Made by a program: the position numbers and the translations under genes
In this document: in pieces, positions 46,715 through 58,595 of the stretch
How positions within the stretch are numbered: position 1 is the first letter of the stretch
Layout of the letters: the number at the start of each line of letters is the position of its first letter
DNA from: Atopsyche davidsoni
Lineage: Eukaryota > Arthropoda > Insecta > Trichoptera > Hydrobiosidae
DNA: 64,000 bases
Direction: 5' to 3'
Assembly (NCBI GenBank): GCA_022113835.1
Contig: JAILWY010000010.1
Location: 11,829,501 to 11,893,500, forward strand
The notes under the pieces: model-generated
The model's database searches: none
What the model was told of the DNA's origin: nothing
The model's input: only the letters and a program-made list of their open reading frames with translations

Positions 46715-49250
46715 AATGACAAAGATTTGAGTCGTTATATGCAAATGCGTTTATGCAAATGCGATATATCTGTTTTTTCTCTCGCTTGTATAATTCTTGC
46801 TCTAAGTTATTTTAAAGCATATTAATATTTTTAAATTCTATTTAATTTTACAAAGCCAAGAAGCAATGTTTAAACAAAAAATATATAATACACTCGCCTT
46901 TCACATTCATGTATGATTATTGCGTTTTTAGGTAGTCTAGATTTAAATAATGATTACTTTTGTAATCATTGACTAAAAGAAAACAAGTTTTTGGTTATCA
47001 AATAAGCATAACCATTGCTTCTCAGAAGTCGGAAATGACACATGATTTTTCACCCAAGAACCCCGGTATGGCTGCGCTTGCGGCAGTTGATATCTTAACT
47101 TTTCAACGTTGCCATGTTGAACCATGGTCTTTGGCCTTCTACTGATCCCCAGCTGAGGCCAAAACTATCTTCGAGTCCGGTTTGTAAACTGCAGAGCACT
47201 CCTACCTGCTGGGGAAAGGGGACGCGTCTTTGACTCGATAGGCTCGAGTGAGTGCGTCCTTAATCTCTTATTCAATAATTATGGACGACAGAGCTTTACA
47301 AAGGGCAGCTCTGGTCTGCGTTGTTTTTTATGTAGGGAAAAAAAAATTCATAAGATTTTCCGATCAAGTTCTCAAGCCTATTGTCATCTACGCCTTGTTT
47401 GCTCCCTATATCCAAGCTATATAAGAAATATTTTTTGATAAATCAGTTCAGTAACTTGCCGATCATGATGAAGATTAAAATCTGAATAGATCAATTAATA
47501 TATTTATATAATATCAAAAAAATATTTATAGCATCATGCTTCAAAAACCTGGAACAGGTATCTTGGAAATCCGTCGTATGGAACATACCAAATTTGGGAG
47601 ATAGCCACACTTGACTGACAACAATATCACGATTATTGGTGAGGGTAACGACATTCGATTCCTCATTTAATACTTTTCATTGGAATCATTTCAGACCACG
47701 TAAAGATTTTAAATATTTTGCAATAAATATTTAAATGTGATTTGAAATGCGTAAATTTATTGTGAAATATTTGGATATTTGCTTGTAACTACAAGCAAAT
47801 ATCCATATATGTTTTTATTATGGTTTTGTCATATATTATTAATTTCTAACTAAAATAACTATATGGAAATTAATATTCATTATGACAAAACATCACTGCC
47901 CTAATTCTCGACTAAACCAGGTTTCAGAATTCGACCATTTAGTCTGTTTTTGCGATAACTTCTTATTGCGTGCAAAGAGTTGGACATTGACGGGGGTCGT
48001 CGATTCTTGACTGGAGTAATAATATTCAAAGTTGCAGAAATTGGTGGTAAAGTAAGAGTAAATAAACGCGTTGACAGCAAATCTAACATTTTATGCAAAA
48101 CACAAATGTAAAAATTAATAGTCTTTTTTGCTAAGAATAACATTTTAGAAGAGTTGTGTTATGATTATATTTTAGTTTAAGTATCATTAAACAAAAAGCA
48201 TACTACCTGCTTTACCTTGAGATTAGTTTAACACTTTTTTCTATAAAAATGTATCATTATTCATATGACCGTATAATTATTATAAAACAAAAGTTCATAA
48301 ATATGTGTTTTTAATATTTATAACAGCTTCCAGTGAAATAATGTATTTTATACTTCAATTCTTCGATACTGAGGATCGTGAAGAATTACTAGATGAAAAT
48401 TCAGAAAATGAAACATTGAAGATCTAAAACCGTCCAGTTGTTCTGTATGAATGAGAGCGATGGAATTGGCACCTGCCACAGTGCAGACTTCGCAGTCGTC
48501 TATTCTCTTATCTGTTCTGGATGTCTACCAACGAAATATAATTTTAAAGACACCCTCTGTCACGGCGATATTAAAACATTTCTGCAAGAATAAAATGTTT
48601 GTCTCCAAATTAAAGTGTTATAGAACAAACCTGTGAATTTTCACTTTATGCACGGGGTGGTGACTAGTGACTGGAGCCGTTAGTGACACCGCGCCGTCTC
48701 TAGGCAATCTTTACACTACCTACTAAGCAGTGTTTCTACTATTATGTGACATAGAAGAACAAATCAATCAAATGTGGAATATTATAATGATAATTTATTT
48801 CTCTCTCAAAAAATATTTTGTCGTGATCCTTAGGAACAATACTTGAAGTTGTTTACGTTCAAAATTTATGTACACAAAATAAATATATTCGATTGGCATA
48901 AAAATATTACAGATTTATGCGATCTTTTTAAATTCAGATACTTTATTGAAAAAATAAAATTTATGCTACTAAAAAAAAGTCTAGTGTGATTGTTTAATAT
49001 TTAATATTTGAATATAATATAATAGAAACGAGATAGGTTTTTGTAATTTTATATACAAAAGTAATGTTGCCCATGACCTATTGTTGACATATTCAACTTT
49101 CTCAATCTATCATCTTCAATTTTATACTTTTTTAAAAGGAAATTTTTTTTACCGCAGCTGACTAAAATGTAATTATTTTCCTGTTGGTGAACATCTTAAA
49201 GTATCAGCTGATTTTTTTTTCTTCATTCTATATTTTAATCGTGGTGTTAA
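46715..49250. other. AT-rich, no supported gene
   Basis: GC-richer patches at 47040-47260 and 48450-48530 have no convincing frame. The minus frame at 47901-48143 is unsupported. Confidence 0.3.
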
Positions 49251-49475
49251 ATGTTTCGCAATATTGACGAATGGAGGAGGTTAAAAAAATCCACGTTGCA
49301 TTCCTTATTTGCACAAGTGTCGAAAAACGTAATGCATAAAGTAAAATTTGATCCGATTCGCCATCTCGAGTGCATGATTATTTGCGCAGCTCTTGCGAGA
49401 TTCAGACGGCGGCTCGCTGAGGCGTGCGGACGGGGATGTTATTTTGTTACATGGCAACGTTGCCTATTGTTGTAG
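49251..49475 (+). CDS. Unidentified 74-codon frame
   Basis: Begins MFRNIDEWRRLKKSTLHSLF and later reads CAALARFRRRLAEACGRGC. The ATG has weak context (aaATGTTT). No splice or family evidence. Confidence 0.2.
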   Translation: MFRNIDEWRRLKKSTLHSLFAQVSKNVMHKVKFDPIRHLECMIICAALARFRRRLAEACGRGCYFVTWQRCLLL

Positions 49476-49583
49476 TTTTGAGGGTCTAATTATTTAGAAG
49501 CTGAAAGAAGCTTTGGCGGGCATACGGCGCAGTGATAAGCGATCAATCGGCGAAGGGATCAACCGCCCGTTTGACGTTTCAGC

Positions 49584-49668
49584 GTGGACGTTTGGGTGCC
49601 CAGGATGCTTGGGCGCCGGGGACGTTTGGGCGCCGAGGACGTTTGGGCGCCGAGGACGTTTGGGCGAA
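49584..49668. repeat. GC-rich minisatellite, about 18-bp unit
   Basis: The unit GGACGTTTGGGCGCCGAG is repeated about four times, the first copies diverged (GGACGTTTGGGTGCCCAGGA). Because 18 is divisible by three, a plus frame stays open through it and gives repeated VWAPRT-like or FGRRGRLG-like peptides. Confidence 0.85.
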
Positions 49669-49980
49669 AAAATATTCCCCTACCAAAAACCAGGGGATTT
49701 AATAGCTTTGCAAATTAACCAATGATAATTTGTAGTTATCAATCTTCATTTATTCTTTTTTCATATATTGCGAAGATTTTTTATTTAACTGTATAGTTAA
49801 AATACGTTGTTAATTTTATTTTGTTTTCAAATTATTTTCAATATTGTAAAATATAACCATGCGAATGGAATCCAGATGGTTAGAATATTATCAATCGATA
49901 TATTTCTTTAAGTTTTAAAAATAATACTAATTTGTATAAAACCTCGCGCGCCGCTGTTTGCTGCAGTGCCTACTTACTAA

Positions 49981-50208
49981 AATAACCAATTCAATACTGA
50001 ATTAACTAAATTATTTAAAGTAAACAAAATCAGCACAATTAGAATATTCGTAGCGCGTATGGCTTACGGCGCCAGTGACTTGCGGCGCCGAACTCCCGGC
50101 GCGGCGCCGACGCGGTCCGCCCAGCGCCCGCCACAATGCTGCCGTGACTCTGCAGAGGTGTGCTGTGATTATCGACCCGCCGGCTTTCCTCGGCTAATCG
50201 TAATGTGA
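49981..50208 (+). CDS. Unidentified 75-codon frame spanning a CpG-rich patch
   Basis: The frame is open from a TAA at about 49978 to TGA 50206-50208. It starts NNQFNTELTKLFKVNKISTI and, from ATG 50059, reads MAYGASDLRRRTPGAAPTRS then AQRPPQCCRDSAEVCCDYRP. The GC-rich half is CpG-dense, with GGCGCC repeated, so a promoter-type island is an alternative explanation. Not recognised. Confidence 0.25.
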   Translation, partial: NNQFNTELTKLFKVNKISTIRIFVARMAYGASDLRRRTPGAAPTRSAQRPPQCCRDSAEVCCDYRPAGFPRLIVM

Positions 50209-50449
50209 AACTAATGACAGAAACTTTTCCTGCTTTTTTGGCCCCGTTACAAAATTTTCTGCCCTCGAAACTGCGAGCGGAGCTTCAATCGATCTCCTCA
50301 ATTTTGATTTTAACACGCTCGAAGAAACTCATTAAAGTAACTAGTCATTTTATAAATACGCCAATACGCGGCGAAACACACACTCGCTGCGGCAAAATAA
50401 TTGTTGAGTGCAAACTCATGTCAAAAATATAATTATCACGTCATATTAA

Positions 50450-51528
50450 CTAATTTGACAAAGAAGCTGAACGCAGATACGTTCAGATGTTCCTAAATAT
50501 TTAATCGCTGGTAAGCATTGATTTAATGTAAATATTCAATAAAAATAAAAACATTTTTTAATTCAGATTCTGATGGCTCACATTTTAAACTAGTTAACGC
50601 GCGCCAGCTACAAATTTAAACTCAAAATCATTAAGGTTAATAAACCGTGAGCAGGTAAATTTGTTATCTTTGTAGATTGTAGCCCTGAGTGCCAGCGCCA
50701 CAGAGCGTACTTTCCGACAGCTGATTATGCAATATCCGTTTACTAGCTAATAATAATATCAACGTCGCTACTATATTTAAAACAAATAAATTTTACTTTT
50801 AGTGTTCTGGTTTTTCTTTATGAAGTTGTAGAATGGAAGACTTTAATTGAAGACGTCTGAAGGCCGCGTGCTGAGGCTTCCTGCCAGCCTTCCGAGGGCT
50901 CGAGTGTCGTGTCGCGTGAATATTTTATGCATCATGAAAATTAAATCAGAGTTTTAATTGTGGATGTATCTATTTTAAAGAACACCAATTTTAAATTTAA
51001 AGCAGTAATCCGAAGTTATAATAAATTATTTATCTTTGCAGAAACTAGTTTTTTTGCATCGCCAAACCACAAATGTTAAATTTTACCATAAAAATGAAAT
51101 GTCACGATTTGTAATTTTATCGGTAGTAATATTATAAAATAGTGTTTCGTTCGATTGTTAAATATATTTTCCTTAATTTCTAAATACTTTTAATATATCT
51201 TATTTTTTCCTTAAATCTTTATAACTATATAATAGGATAATAATGAAAAATAATAATCTATAAAACTGTAGGCTACTTCATTATGAGGTACAAGTATAAA
51301 AAAATGTTATATTTATTTGAACCTCAAAAAAAAAATTTATATTATATTATTTCATAATCTATGTAAATTAAATAGTTCTTCCCAGTGAGACGGTAAATAT
51401 TTTATGGCAAATAAACTTTACTGAAAAAAGTACATAAAATTTAAAATGTACAAAAATAAGAATTTTTAGGTTGAAGAAATCTTAAAATATTCAAGATGTA
51501 TCACTTTTTGGAAATATAAACTTTTTCA

Positions 51529-51566
<38 letters not shown>

Positions 51567-51580
51567 TATACAAATATCGA
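50450..51580. other. AT-rich, no supported gene
   Basis: Ordinary AT-rich sequence. A GC-richer patch at 50860-50920 is too short to judge. Confidence 0.35.
51531..51564. repeat. (AT)n microsatellite
   Basis: About 34 bp of alternating TA. Confidence 0.95.
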
Positions 51581-51588
51581 TCCATTAC

Positions 51589-51810
51589 ATGTATTATATA
51601 AACTGGTTTACCGATTACCGGTTTAGAGAAAAATATGCTTCTCTTCCCAGCCGATCTAGAGACGTAAGTTATGATATGCATGGCGCACAGAGTCCGAAAC
51701 TTGTGCGTCCAATTTGGTTTGGGGATGTAATTCTGTTAGAGCCTCGCGATCAAGTGCGCCAACATCGCCCGGCGCTCGCCCCTCGCGACCGACTTTCAGT
51801 CAGCGCGTGA
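51589..51810 (+). CDS. Unidentified 73-codon frame with internal donor site
   Basis: Contains YRFREKYASLPSRSRD, then an exact GTAAGT at 51664 that could end an exon. The continuation (GAQSPKLVRPIWFGDVILLE) is also open to a stop at 51810. No family recognised. Confidence 0.2.
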   Translation: MYYINWFTDYRFREKYASLPSRSRDVSYDMHGAQSPKLVRPIWFGDVILLEPRDQVRQHRPALAPRDRLSVSA

Positions 51811-52828
51811 GACACAGCTTTCACAATTTAGTGCAACTATGAAAGCAAAAGTTCACCTCGTGAATCTACTTGTTTATCCTGCATTTTATTAGAGTATAGG
51901 TTTTTTAAAACACATTAGTGTAATAATGCCATGGATTGTAAATATTCGAATAATTCATAACGGAGCACCATACTTCTTTCCAAGGCTCTCTCAGGAGAAA
52001 CTTTTAAGTTTGAGGATATTGTGAAACGTTTTTTTAAATGTCGCTGTATTCACAAGCTTTTGACATATAATAACAAAAAAATAAATTATATATATATATT
52101 GTGATATAAATATATCAGAGAGAAAAAAAGTTGGTGTCATCTTCAATAAGGAAAAGAGTGTTAATTTGTTGTGCGCACATTTTATATGGTACAATAAAGT
52201 GGTAGAATAAAGTTCTTTTATAACTTTCTCTGCGTGATTGGCAAAGTATTTATTGATTGTGTTTTGCTTTGCAAATTAATTCATCGATCGAATTGGTCGT
52301 TATTTATGCAATGTTCATTAGTTCACCTGCACTGGAATAATTTTTTAACGAATGCGCCTTCTCTCGATTTATTATGTGAAACAAAGGTTAATTTTTCAAT
52401 TAATATAAATTATCATGTTGAAGGCATTAGTTACTTAAAATAGCATCAATTTAATTTAATGTAAAAAATACATTTGATGTTTGCATAGAAACATTCTACA
52501 AGTACGTTCGTTGACTCTTTGTTTTTGCTTTGACTTGTTGCTATAATATCTAAAACAAATTTATCTAGTTGAGAGGTACTTGAACTTTTCTTTGTTTTTT
52601 AACCTGATTTTTTTGGTTCTTCTGACGAATCCATGCATCGACACATTTATCATCCGTCTTAAAAATTTACGTACAATTGAGTAGACATCTATCCGTATAT
52701 AAATATACATTTAGTTTTATGAGCATATTTTATGTGCGGAAAAGCTGAAAGCTAAATACAATATGGAAAATAAGATATTTTTTGTAAATGGCTGGGAAGA
52801 TTGAGGTTGTAATTACGAGGCGGCGGCG

Positions 52829-52913
52829 CTGCGGCGCTGCGGCGCTGCGGCGCTGCGGTGCTGCGGTGCTGCGGTGCTGCGGTGCTGCGGTGCTGCGGTG
52901 CTGCGGCGCTGTG
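52829..52913. repeat. GC-rich minisatellite, 8-bp unit (CTGCGGYG)n
   Basis: About eleven tandem copies of an octamer, CTGCGGCG at the edges and CTGCGGTG in the centre. Because 8 is not divisible by three, each strand stays open in more than one frame and gives 8-residue periodic peptides (HRSTAAPQ on minus). These frames are by-products. Confidence 0.95.
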
Positions 52914-53706
52914 GCGGTGACCGGCCAGCGGAGACAGCCCCGAGGCGGCCGGGCGCTGCGCCCCGCCACTAGGATGAATAAAATATCTAAATGAATAATT
53001 GAGTCGGTCGATGGGAACTCTCATCCATATGAAGTTTTTTGTGCGCTCCCCGGCCCTCGCGGCGCTGATCGTTTATTTGAAAGCAAATTGTTTCTTCAAC
53101 GCGAATGGCGAAGGACGATCACGTTTGCGTGCTTGAGAACGTTTAATCCGGGAGAAACGAGATTTTTTTTCTTTAGGAATTTATGGTTTCGCTTTAATCA
53201 AACTGCCCGAATTTGTTATCAATTAAAACATCTAATCTGTAAATGGAAAACACGATAAAATATAATTTATATTATGATAATAAGCGGTATGTTGTAGATA
53301 TCATTTGAAAATCCGGCCGAGATATTTTATGACAGTTTTGTTCAGCACTGAACGCATTAGGATTTGATTTTGGGAGCATCGAGTACATCGATGAGAAGAC
53401 GCCACCGTGGATCCCCTCCCATGCGCCAGGAGCTGACACATTCATTTACAGGGAGTAATTTAGGACATTCCCGCTTAAATCTTCATAAAAGCGATAGCAA
53501 GAAAAATCGTTTCAATAATTTTTTCAAAAAGTAAATTGTACGGAAGATTGTAAAAAATACGTCCGAAAAACTCATGTTTATAGCGATCCCCCTTTTTACA
53601 ACGATAAAAATGCAGCGCATAATAGTTGGGTTTTTTTGCAAAAAGAACTATTTAAACCATTGAAACATAACATCAATTTTCATGCTACAGAAATTGCATG
53701 TTTCAG

Positions 53707-53841
53707 ATGAAAGATCTTAGCTCAGTCAAGCATGTTATTGCACTGTCTAACACGTCTCCCCGCACCCGAGTCCCGCGCGGCGACGCGATCCATGATGGAA
53801 ATATGCAAGCAACGGAGAGCTTCTCAGTATTTGTTGAGTAA
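53707..53841 (+). CDS. Short unidentified frame after an acceptor-like site
   Basis: After gcatgtttcag the frame reads MKDLSSVKHVIALSNTSPRT then RVPRGDAIHDGNMQATESFS and stops at TAA. It is open 13 codons further upstream as well. The GC-rich middle is CpG-dense. Possible terminal exon; not recognised. Confidence 0.25.
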   Translation: MKDLSSVKHVIALSNTSPRTRVPRGDAIHDGNMQATESFSVFVE

Positions 53842-54389
53842 ATAAGCGGCGCAGAGTATAATTTGTTTACCTAGCAATGTACTGTGACCTGTTGCACAGG
53901 GAATTACAACTGCCATTAGACTGAAATCGTTACGTAGACATAAAATAAAAATAGAAAATACTTCCACCTAGGTATGAAAAATAAATTCAAGTTGGGAATG
54001 CTCACAAATAAAATTGAAATGCCTGCATAGCATTTGGAATGAAAACTGAAAATTGTTGTCATAATTTTTTTAAATCTTTGAAATTTTCAGTGATTTGCTG
54101 AATTTGATGTGCCGAGCGATTCTTAAATATAAAAAAATTACAAATATATCATTTTGTTTTCTTGGGATATACGCTCTATTTAAACTATCAAAAATAGAAA
54201 CCAATGGTTAATCCTTATTATTATACCATTAATTAATTTAAAATATTAATTGTCGGTCTATCTTTAACTCAAATGATTTTGTTCATGGTTTAGTGTGTAA
54301 ATCGATTGTTTCACAATCCTTATGGTGTTAAAACGTGAATTTATTAAATATTTAATAGTAATATTCTTCTATTTAGGGTCTTCTATTTA

Positions 54390-54895
54390 GGTCCCATAAT
54401 CGAGTTTTTTTGATCATTTTCTAGTCCGTTTTGCGAAAAATCGACTGCACCAATCAAAAATATTTCAATGCAAAAAGTTTAATACATTCCTTCTTTCGAA
54501 CACAATATTTTTTTATTTCTTATAAATTTACTATTAATATGATAAATATGTGTTTTCCGATTGAAGTGTAGGAATTTGGTGATACGTCCGGTACATTTTC
54601 CAAGAATCCTTAACTTTAAAAAGTCTTTTTTTAAATTGGAATTGAAAGATTAAATATCAAGCATGTGCGTCTTATAAATTAAAAAATAAAAAAAATAAAA
54701 TCTTTAACAAACTTTGGTTTTGAAAAGTCGTCATTTTATCCAATTTTTCAACATCTTCAAGATTTTATTTAACCCTAATAATGGACGTAAATTAAATAAT
54801 AAAAAATTGGTAAATATAATTTATAGTTTTTTCAATACTCTGTAAAAAAATCAACTTTTGACATATAAAAATAAAGTGACAATTAAACTAATTAA
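54390..54895 (+). mobile_element. Decayed coding repeat, unknown class, copy B
   Basis: Homologous in reverse orientation to 19713-20250. In the plus direction it retains SVLRKIDCTNQKYFNAKS, aligning with AKNRLHQSKKFKCRK of copy A after frameshifts. Homology ends at about 54895, where both copies share GTGACAATTAAA and then diverge, marking one element end or a truncation point. Confidence 0.6.
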
Positions 54896-54924
54896 ATGAC
54901 ACGATTTCGCCAGGTAATGGACTG

Positions 54925-54952
54925 CCTCTGGTGTCCGGTGGGACACCAGAGG
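54925..54952. repeat. Perfect GC-rich hairpin, 12-bp arms
   Basis: CCTCTGGTGTCC, loop GGTG, then GGACACCAGAGG. A CTAG lies 10 bases downstream (54963-54966), an arrangement like a Helitron 3' end, but the base after CTAG is A rather than T and no 5' end was found. Confidence 0.9.
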
Positions 54953-55084
54953 TAATTAAAAGGCTAGAAGCAACTGCCTTAATGGTTCGCGTATTGTCTA
55001 AGATAGATATACTTTATAAAAAGTTTGGTAAAGCCAAGAATTCTTACGCGTCAATAAACACTCATCTTGCAACTAGGTACATAG

Positions 55085-55175
55085 GATTCAGAATTGAGTA
55101 GAACGATTCGAAAAACTAGTGGCGCTGGGTCGCGATTGACGGAAGTTGGAGGTTAGAATCCGTCCTGCAACTCAT
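55085..55175 (+). other. Weak SINE-like segment
   Basis: TAGTGGCGCTGGGTCGCGAT and GGAGGTTAGAATCCG resemble degenerate pol III A and B boxes about 30 bases apart. No tRNA fold was found. Low confidence. Confidence 0.2.
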
Positions 55176-55540
55176 TTTCCTTTCACAAGCAAATCGATTG
55201 TTTTAATATTGGATAAAAATTATCGCCTACAGTAAGTCTTTGCATTAATTCTAATTTAATTGATTTTTAATTGGATGTCGCTTGATATGGACTTTGACAG
55301 ATTTTACAGCTGACGTCCGATCAATGTGTCAGCTAACAGATTATTATGTTATCTACAGAAGGCTAACAGTGCTCAAGCTTAGGATCTCTCTGCGTTTATC
55401 CTTATGATTAAATATATCAAAATTCAGGCAAAACACATATTAATGTGAAAGTAATTATACTGCTAAATATAAAATCAATATATGTAACAATTGAGAATAT
55501 TGATTAAGTACAGTATTACATTTAATATTTAGAATTTTAA

Positions 55541-56966
55541 CCTCCTCAGACCTGACTTTTTATTTTTCATTGAAAAAAAATTTTTTTTAATATCTATTAA
55601 CATATGGATAAGGTATAACAATTTTTTTTTTTTTTTAATTTTTAAAACTTTGTTTATGGAAAATACAGCTTGTACATTGTAATGTACAATAGGACCAGAG
55701 TGAGGAAAATCACCTTCATACTTATATACATTTATAAATGAAAATTACTTATAAATTTAGAGAAACTAAACTAAACACGATTATAAATTGAAAGATAACT
55801 AAAATATATAACAAAAACTCTATAATTAAAATAAGAAAAACTTATTATTATTAATAAAACCGATTATAATTATGAAAAAACTTCTACATAATTTGTTCAT
55901 CAACACACAAATTTTTATCTAGAGGAAGTTGAAGTAATCGTTCCCTTATAGAATTATATAAAGGGCGTACTTTGAATAATTTATCAGTACAATCAGCAGG
56001 CTTGTTAATAATTTCAGTTATGTGCAAAATTGTAAGTAATTCAAAAAATCGATTTTTAGTCATGTTATCTATGAAAACGTTTATTTCCAATATCGTGTTC
56101 CAATACATCAGGACATCCAATGATAAAGTGCAGAGCGAATAAAACTTGAAACTCTTGGGTGTTTGTATTTTTAAATGAAAGGTTATTTTTTTGAATCTTT
56201 TTTTTCAAAATTCGAATCTTTGGTGTACCGCTTGAAATATTTCATGGGACTCGTTAATTCGGTATCATTTATTTCCGTAACTTGTTCATTCCAAGTTACA
56301 TTTGGAAGAGTAAATGGCTGTCTAGAATATCTTATATTATTTTTCACATTTAGTATTTTTTCGCCATTTAGTATTTGATCCCAAATATCAGCAGTCAGAA
56401 CCATTTGGTTTGAAGGTTCTAAATATTAAAAGTTGTAATTAATTTAAAAAAAGAAAATTTAAAATTAAAAAATATACTTTATTATAATCAAATTTCACGC
56501 GATAATAATTTAAATCACATTAGAATCTTTGAAAATAATAAAAGTTGGCAAACTGACGTTTGACTAACGTCGGACCGAATGTACATTCTAATGTACACTT
56601 AAGTTTGATGTCAAGTCATGGTATGATACACTACAGTTTACAATGAAATTTTGATTTAAACCAATAAAAGCAGCCTTGCTTATAATATCATACAACGATA
56701 ATTTATTGTAATTGACTTTTTAATAACAAAACAACGAAAATAAAATGTGACGAAATTGGACCGACGCGCCCGACCTGTGACATCTTGCAAGAATGACATA
56801 TAATACAAATATTACTCGATAGATGAGAACACTTGCAAAACAAAACGAAGTAATATAATGCGCATAACGATGTACAAAAGTTCCTAATGTAAATAAGTCG
56901 AAATAAGTCCTTTAACAGAAGGTCTGAAGTTGATGTACATTACAATGTGCACAGGGTCTGAGGAGG
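55541..56966 (-). mobile_element. piggyBac-like transposon, internally deleted, TTAA duplications intact
   Basis: The ends are perfect 12-bp inverted repeats, CCTCCTCAGACC at 55541-55552 and GGTCTGAGGAGG at 56955-56966. Each is flanked by TTAA (55537-55540 and 56967-56970), the piggyBac-specific target site. A nearly palindromic motif, TGTACATTnnAATGTACA, occurs at 55671-55688 and 56580-56597 and with one change at 56934-56951, that is near both ends and once inside, like subterminal transposase-binding repeats. The element is 1426 bp and carries only the front part of a transposase on the minus strand. Confidence 0.9.
55884..56404 (-). pseudogene. piggyBac transposase fragment (PGBD/DDE_Tnp_1_7 family)
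   Basis: Two minus-strand pieces are joined by a frameshift near 56120-56180. The first (56183-56404) contains WDQILNGEKILNVKNNIRYS and ELTSPMKYFKRYTKDSNFE, matching the piggyBac SPLDYF region. In the shifted frame QEFQVLFALHFIIGCPDVL continues the domain. The second (55884-56120) contains FIDNMTKNRFFELLTILHI and KLFKVRPLYNSIRERLLQL and ends with LCVDEQIM, the position of the first catalytic Asp (family pattern IDExM). Everything after that Asp is missing and replaced by AT-rich sequence, so the enzyme is inactive. Confidence 0.88.
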
Positions 56967-56974
56967 TTAAAGTT

Positions 56975-57490
56975 GCTGTTTATTAAAAGCGTCAATGAAT
57001 GTAAGAATTAAGTTAATCTGGAACATAACTTTGCCAGCTGGTAGCGACCGATGGTTAAGAATCGAGCCAACAGTTCGGACTTTATTTACGGATCCGGACG
57101 CCGGTTGATAACATCACGCGATCAAATGCATGTTGTTATGATAATCTTCGACTAGAAAATGCAAAAACTTATTTGTGAGTCAATTCAGTTTTCACGAAAA
57201 CGTGTCTACATTAATGAAAGCTGCAATAAAAGGTTAGATGGATTTTTTTGTTGTTGTTACAAAAAAAGCTCAGGATTAAATAAAAAAAAGTTATTTGATG
57301 AAGTAACAAAATTTTTATTTATGTGTATATATTTTATATGATTATAAGTGGGGTGATTGGTTCTTTCCGTGATTTAATACGTTTTCAATGTGCGTATGAC
57401 GAAATAAATGATAAGTTTGAAATAGTGATTATCAGACATCGGCTAATCGGGCGACTTATCTCGGGTATAGACTTTATGACTCAAAGATAG
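56975..57490. other. AT-rich, no supported gene
   Basis: Only the weak frame at 57159-57341. A GC-richer patch at 57040-57130 shows nothing persuasive. Confidence 0.3.
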
Positions 57491-57535
57491 TCGCGCGGTG
57501 TGCGCTATCACCGCGGGGCTGAAGATACGCTCGAC

Positions 57536-57652
57536 GGGCCCGGCCGAGCGGGGCCCCCGCCTCCCCGCCCCGCCTCCCCGCCCCGCCTCCCCGCCCCGCG
57601 CCCTCGCCCCCCCGCGCCCCTTGCACCCCTTGCACCCCTTGCACCACCCCAC
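57536..57652. repeat. C-rich tandem repeats with GC boxes
   Basis: Three copies of a 13-bp unit (CCGCCCCGCCTCC-like) are followed by three copies of CCCCTTGCAC. On the minus strand the first repeat gives GGGGCGGGG, a Sp1-type GC box, three times. Pro-rich (plus) and Gly/Arg-rich (minus) frames here are by-products. It may act as a promoter element or be a simple minisatellite. Confidence 0.75.
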
Positions 57653-57829
57653 TGCGACCTTATCTCTCTGTCGCTCATCACCAGTTACGAATTTATCATT
57701 GTGAGGTTAGTAAATTGTGGGCAGTCTTCAAATATTCCAGTAAAAATGTCGTTTCATTTTGGACTTCTGTATTCATTGAGAATATTTTTTCAAGAATATT
57801 TTTGGTTTTACAAAAACTGAAAAAATTAT

Positions 57830-58541
57830 ATCTATTATTTCTCTGGGCGGAATTGTTTTTTTACCTGTAGCCTCCTTCAACATAAACTCTCTTTTTACAA
57901 AAATCAATCTATGATTATTTATGATTTTTACTTTGTGTAAAAATCATAAATATATCAATTAAAAAAAATTCCCCCAAGCGCATAACAGTGAAATAAATCC
58001 AGATATTTGTTTTGAACAGAAACAATAGAATATATTGAGAATTTTAAATGACCTATCCGAACATGGACAATTGTCGAACGAACTCCAAAATAGAGTAGAA
58101 ATAAAACATTTTTGATTAAACTGTTCGTGTAGATTTATAAAACTCATTTTTACAAGGCGTTTTATTGTAGCAACGAATTAATTACAATTCTTTACTTTAT
58201 ATGAGAATTTTCCGCTTTACAAAATTTTGTTATTTAAGAATACAGTTTTTTTGTAATCCCACCGGTTTAATAAATTTTAAATTACTAAGTGTCTTTAATT
58301 TAAAAGGTCTACCATTTACAATTTTTATTATTTGTGTACCACAAGAGATATTTATTAAATTATTTTCTATTATGTGAATGTGTCAGTAAGCAAAGAATGT
58401 ATCTATGACAGGTCGGTTTAGTTTGAGTTACTTCATTTTTATACAAAAGTAAAAATAAATTGACTTTTGCAAGAAGATTACCAATTTTTTCATACTTGTA
58501 ATTTCCTGGCCAATAAGCTGTTTGCATTTATAGTTTAAATG

Positions 58542-58595
<54 letters not shown>

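Noticed and set aside
52730..53024. Frames with HRSTAAPQ or LRRCGAAV repeats on both strands
   Set aside because: They are generated by the 8-bp minisatellite, which leaves several frames open on each strand.
54925..54966. Canonical Helitron terminus
   Set aside because: The base following CTAG is A, not T, no 5' TC end was seen and no Rep/helicase sequence is present. It is kept only as a finding to check.
57443..57820. Pro-rich and Gly/Arg-rich frames on opposite strands
   Set aside because: They come from C-rich tandem repeats and show no splice or start evidence beyond composition.
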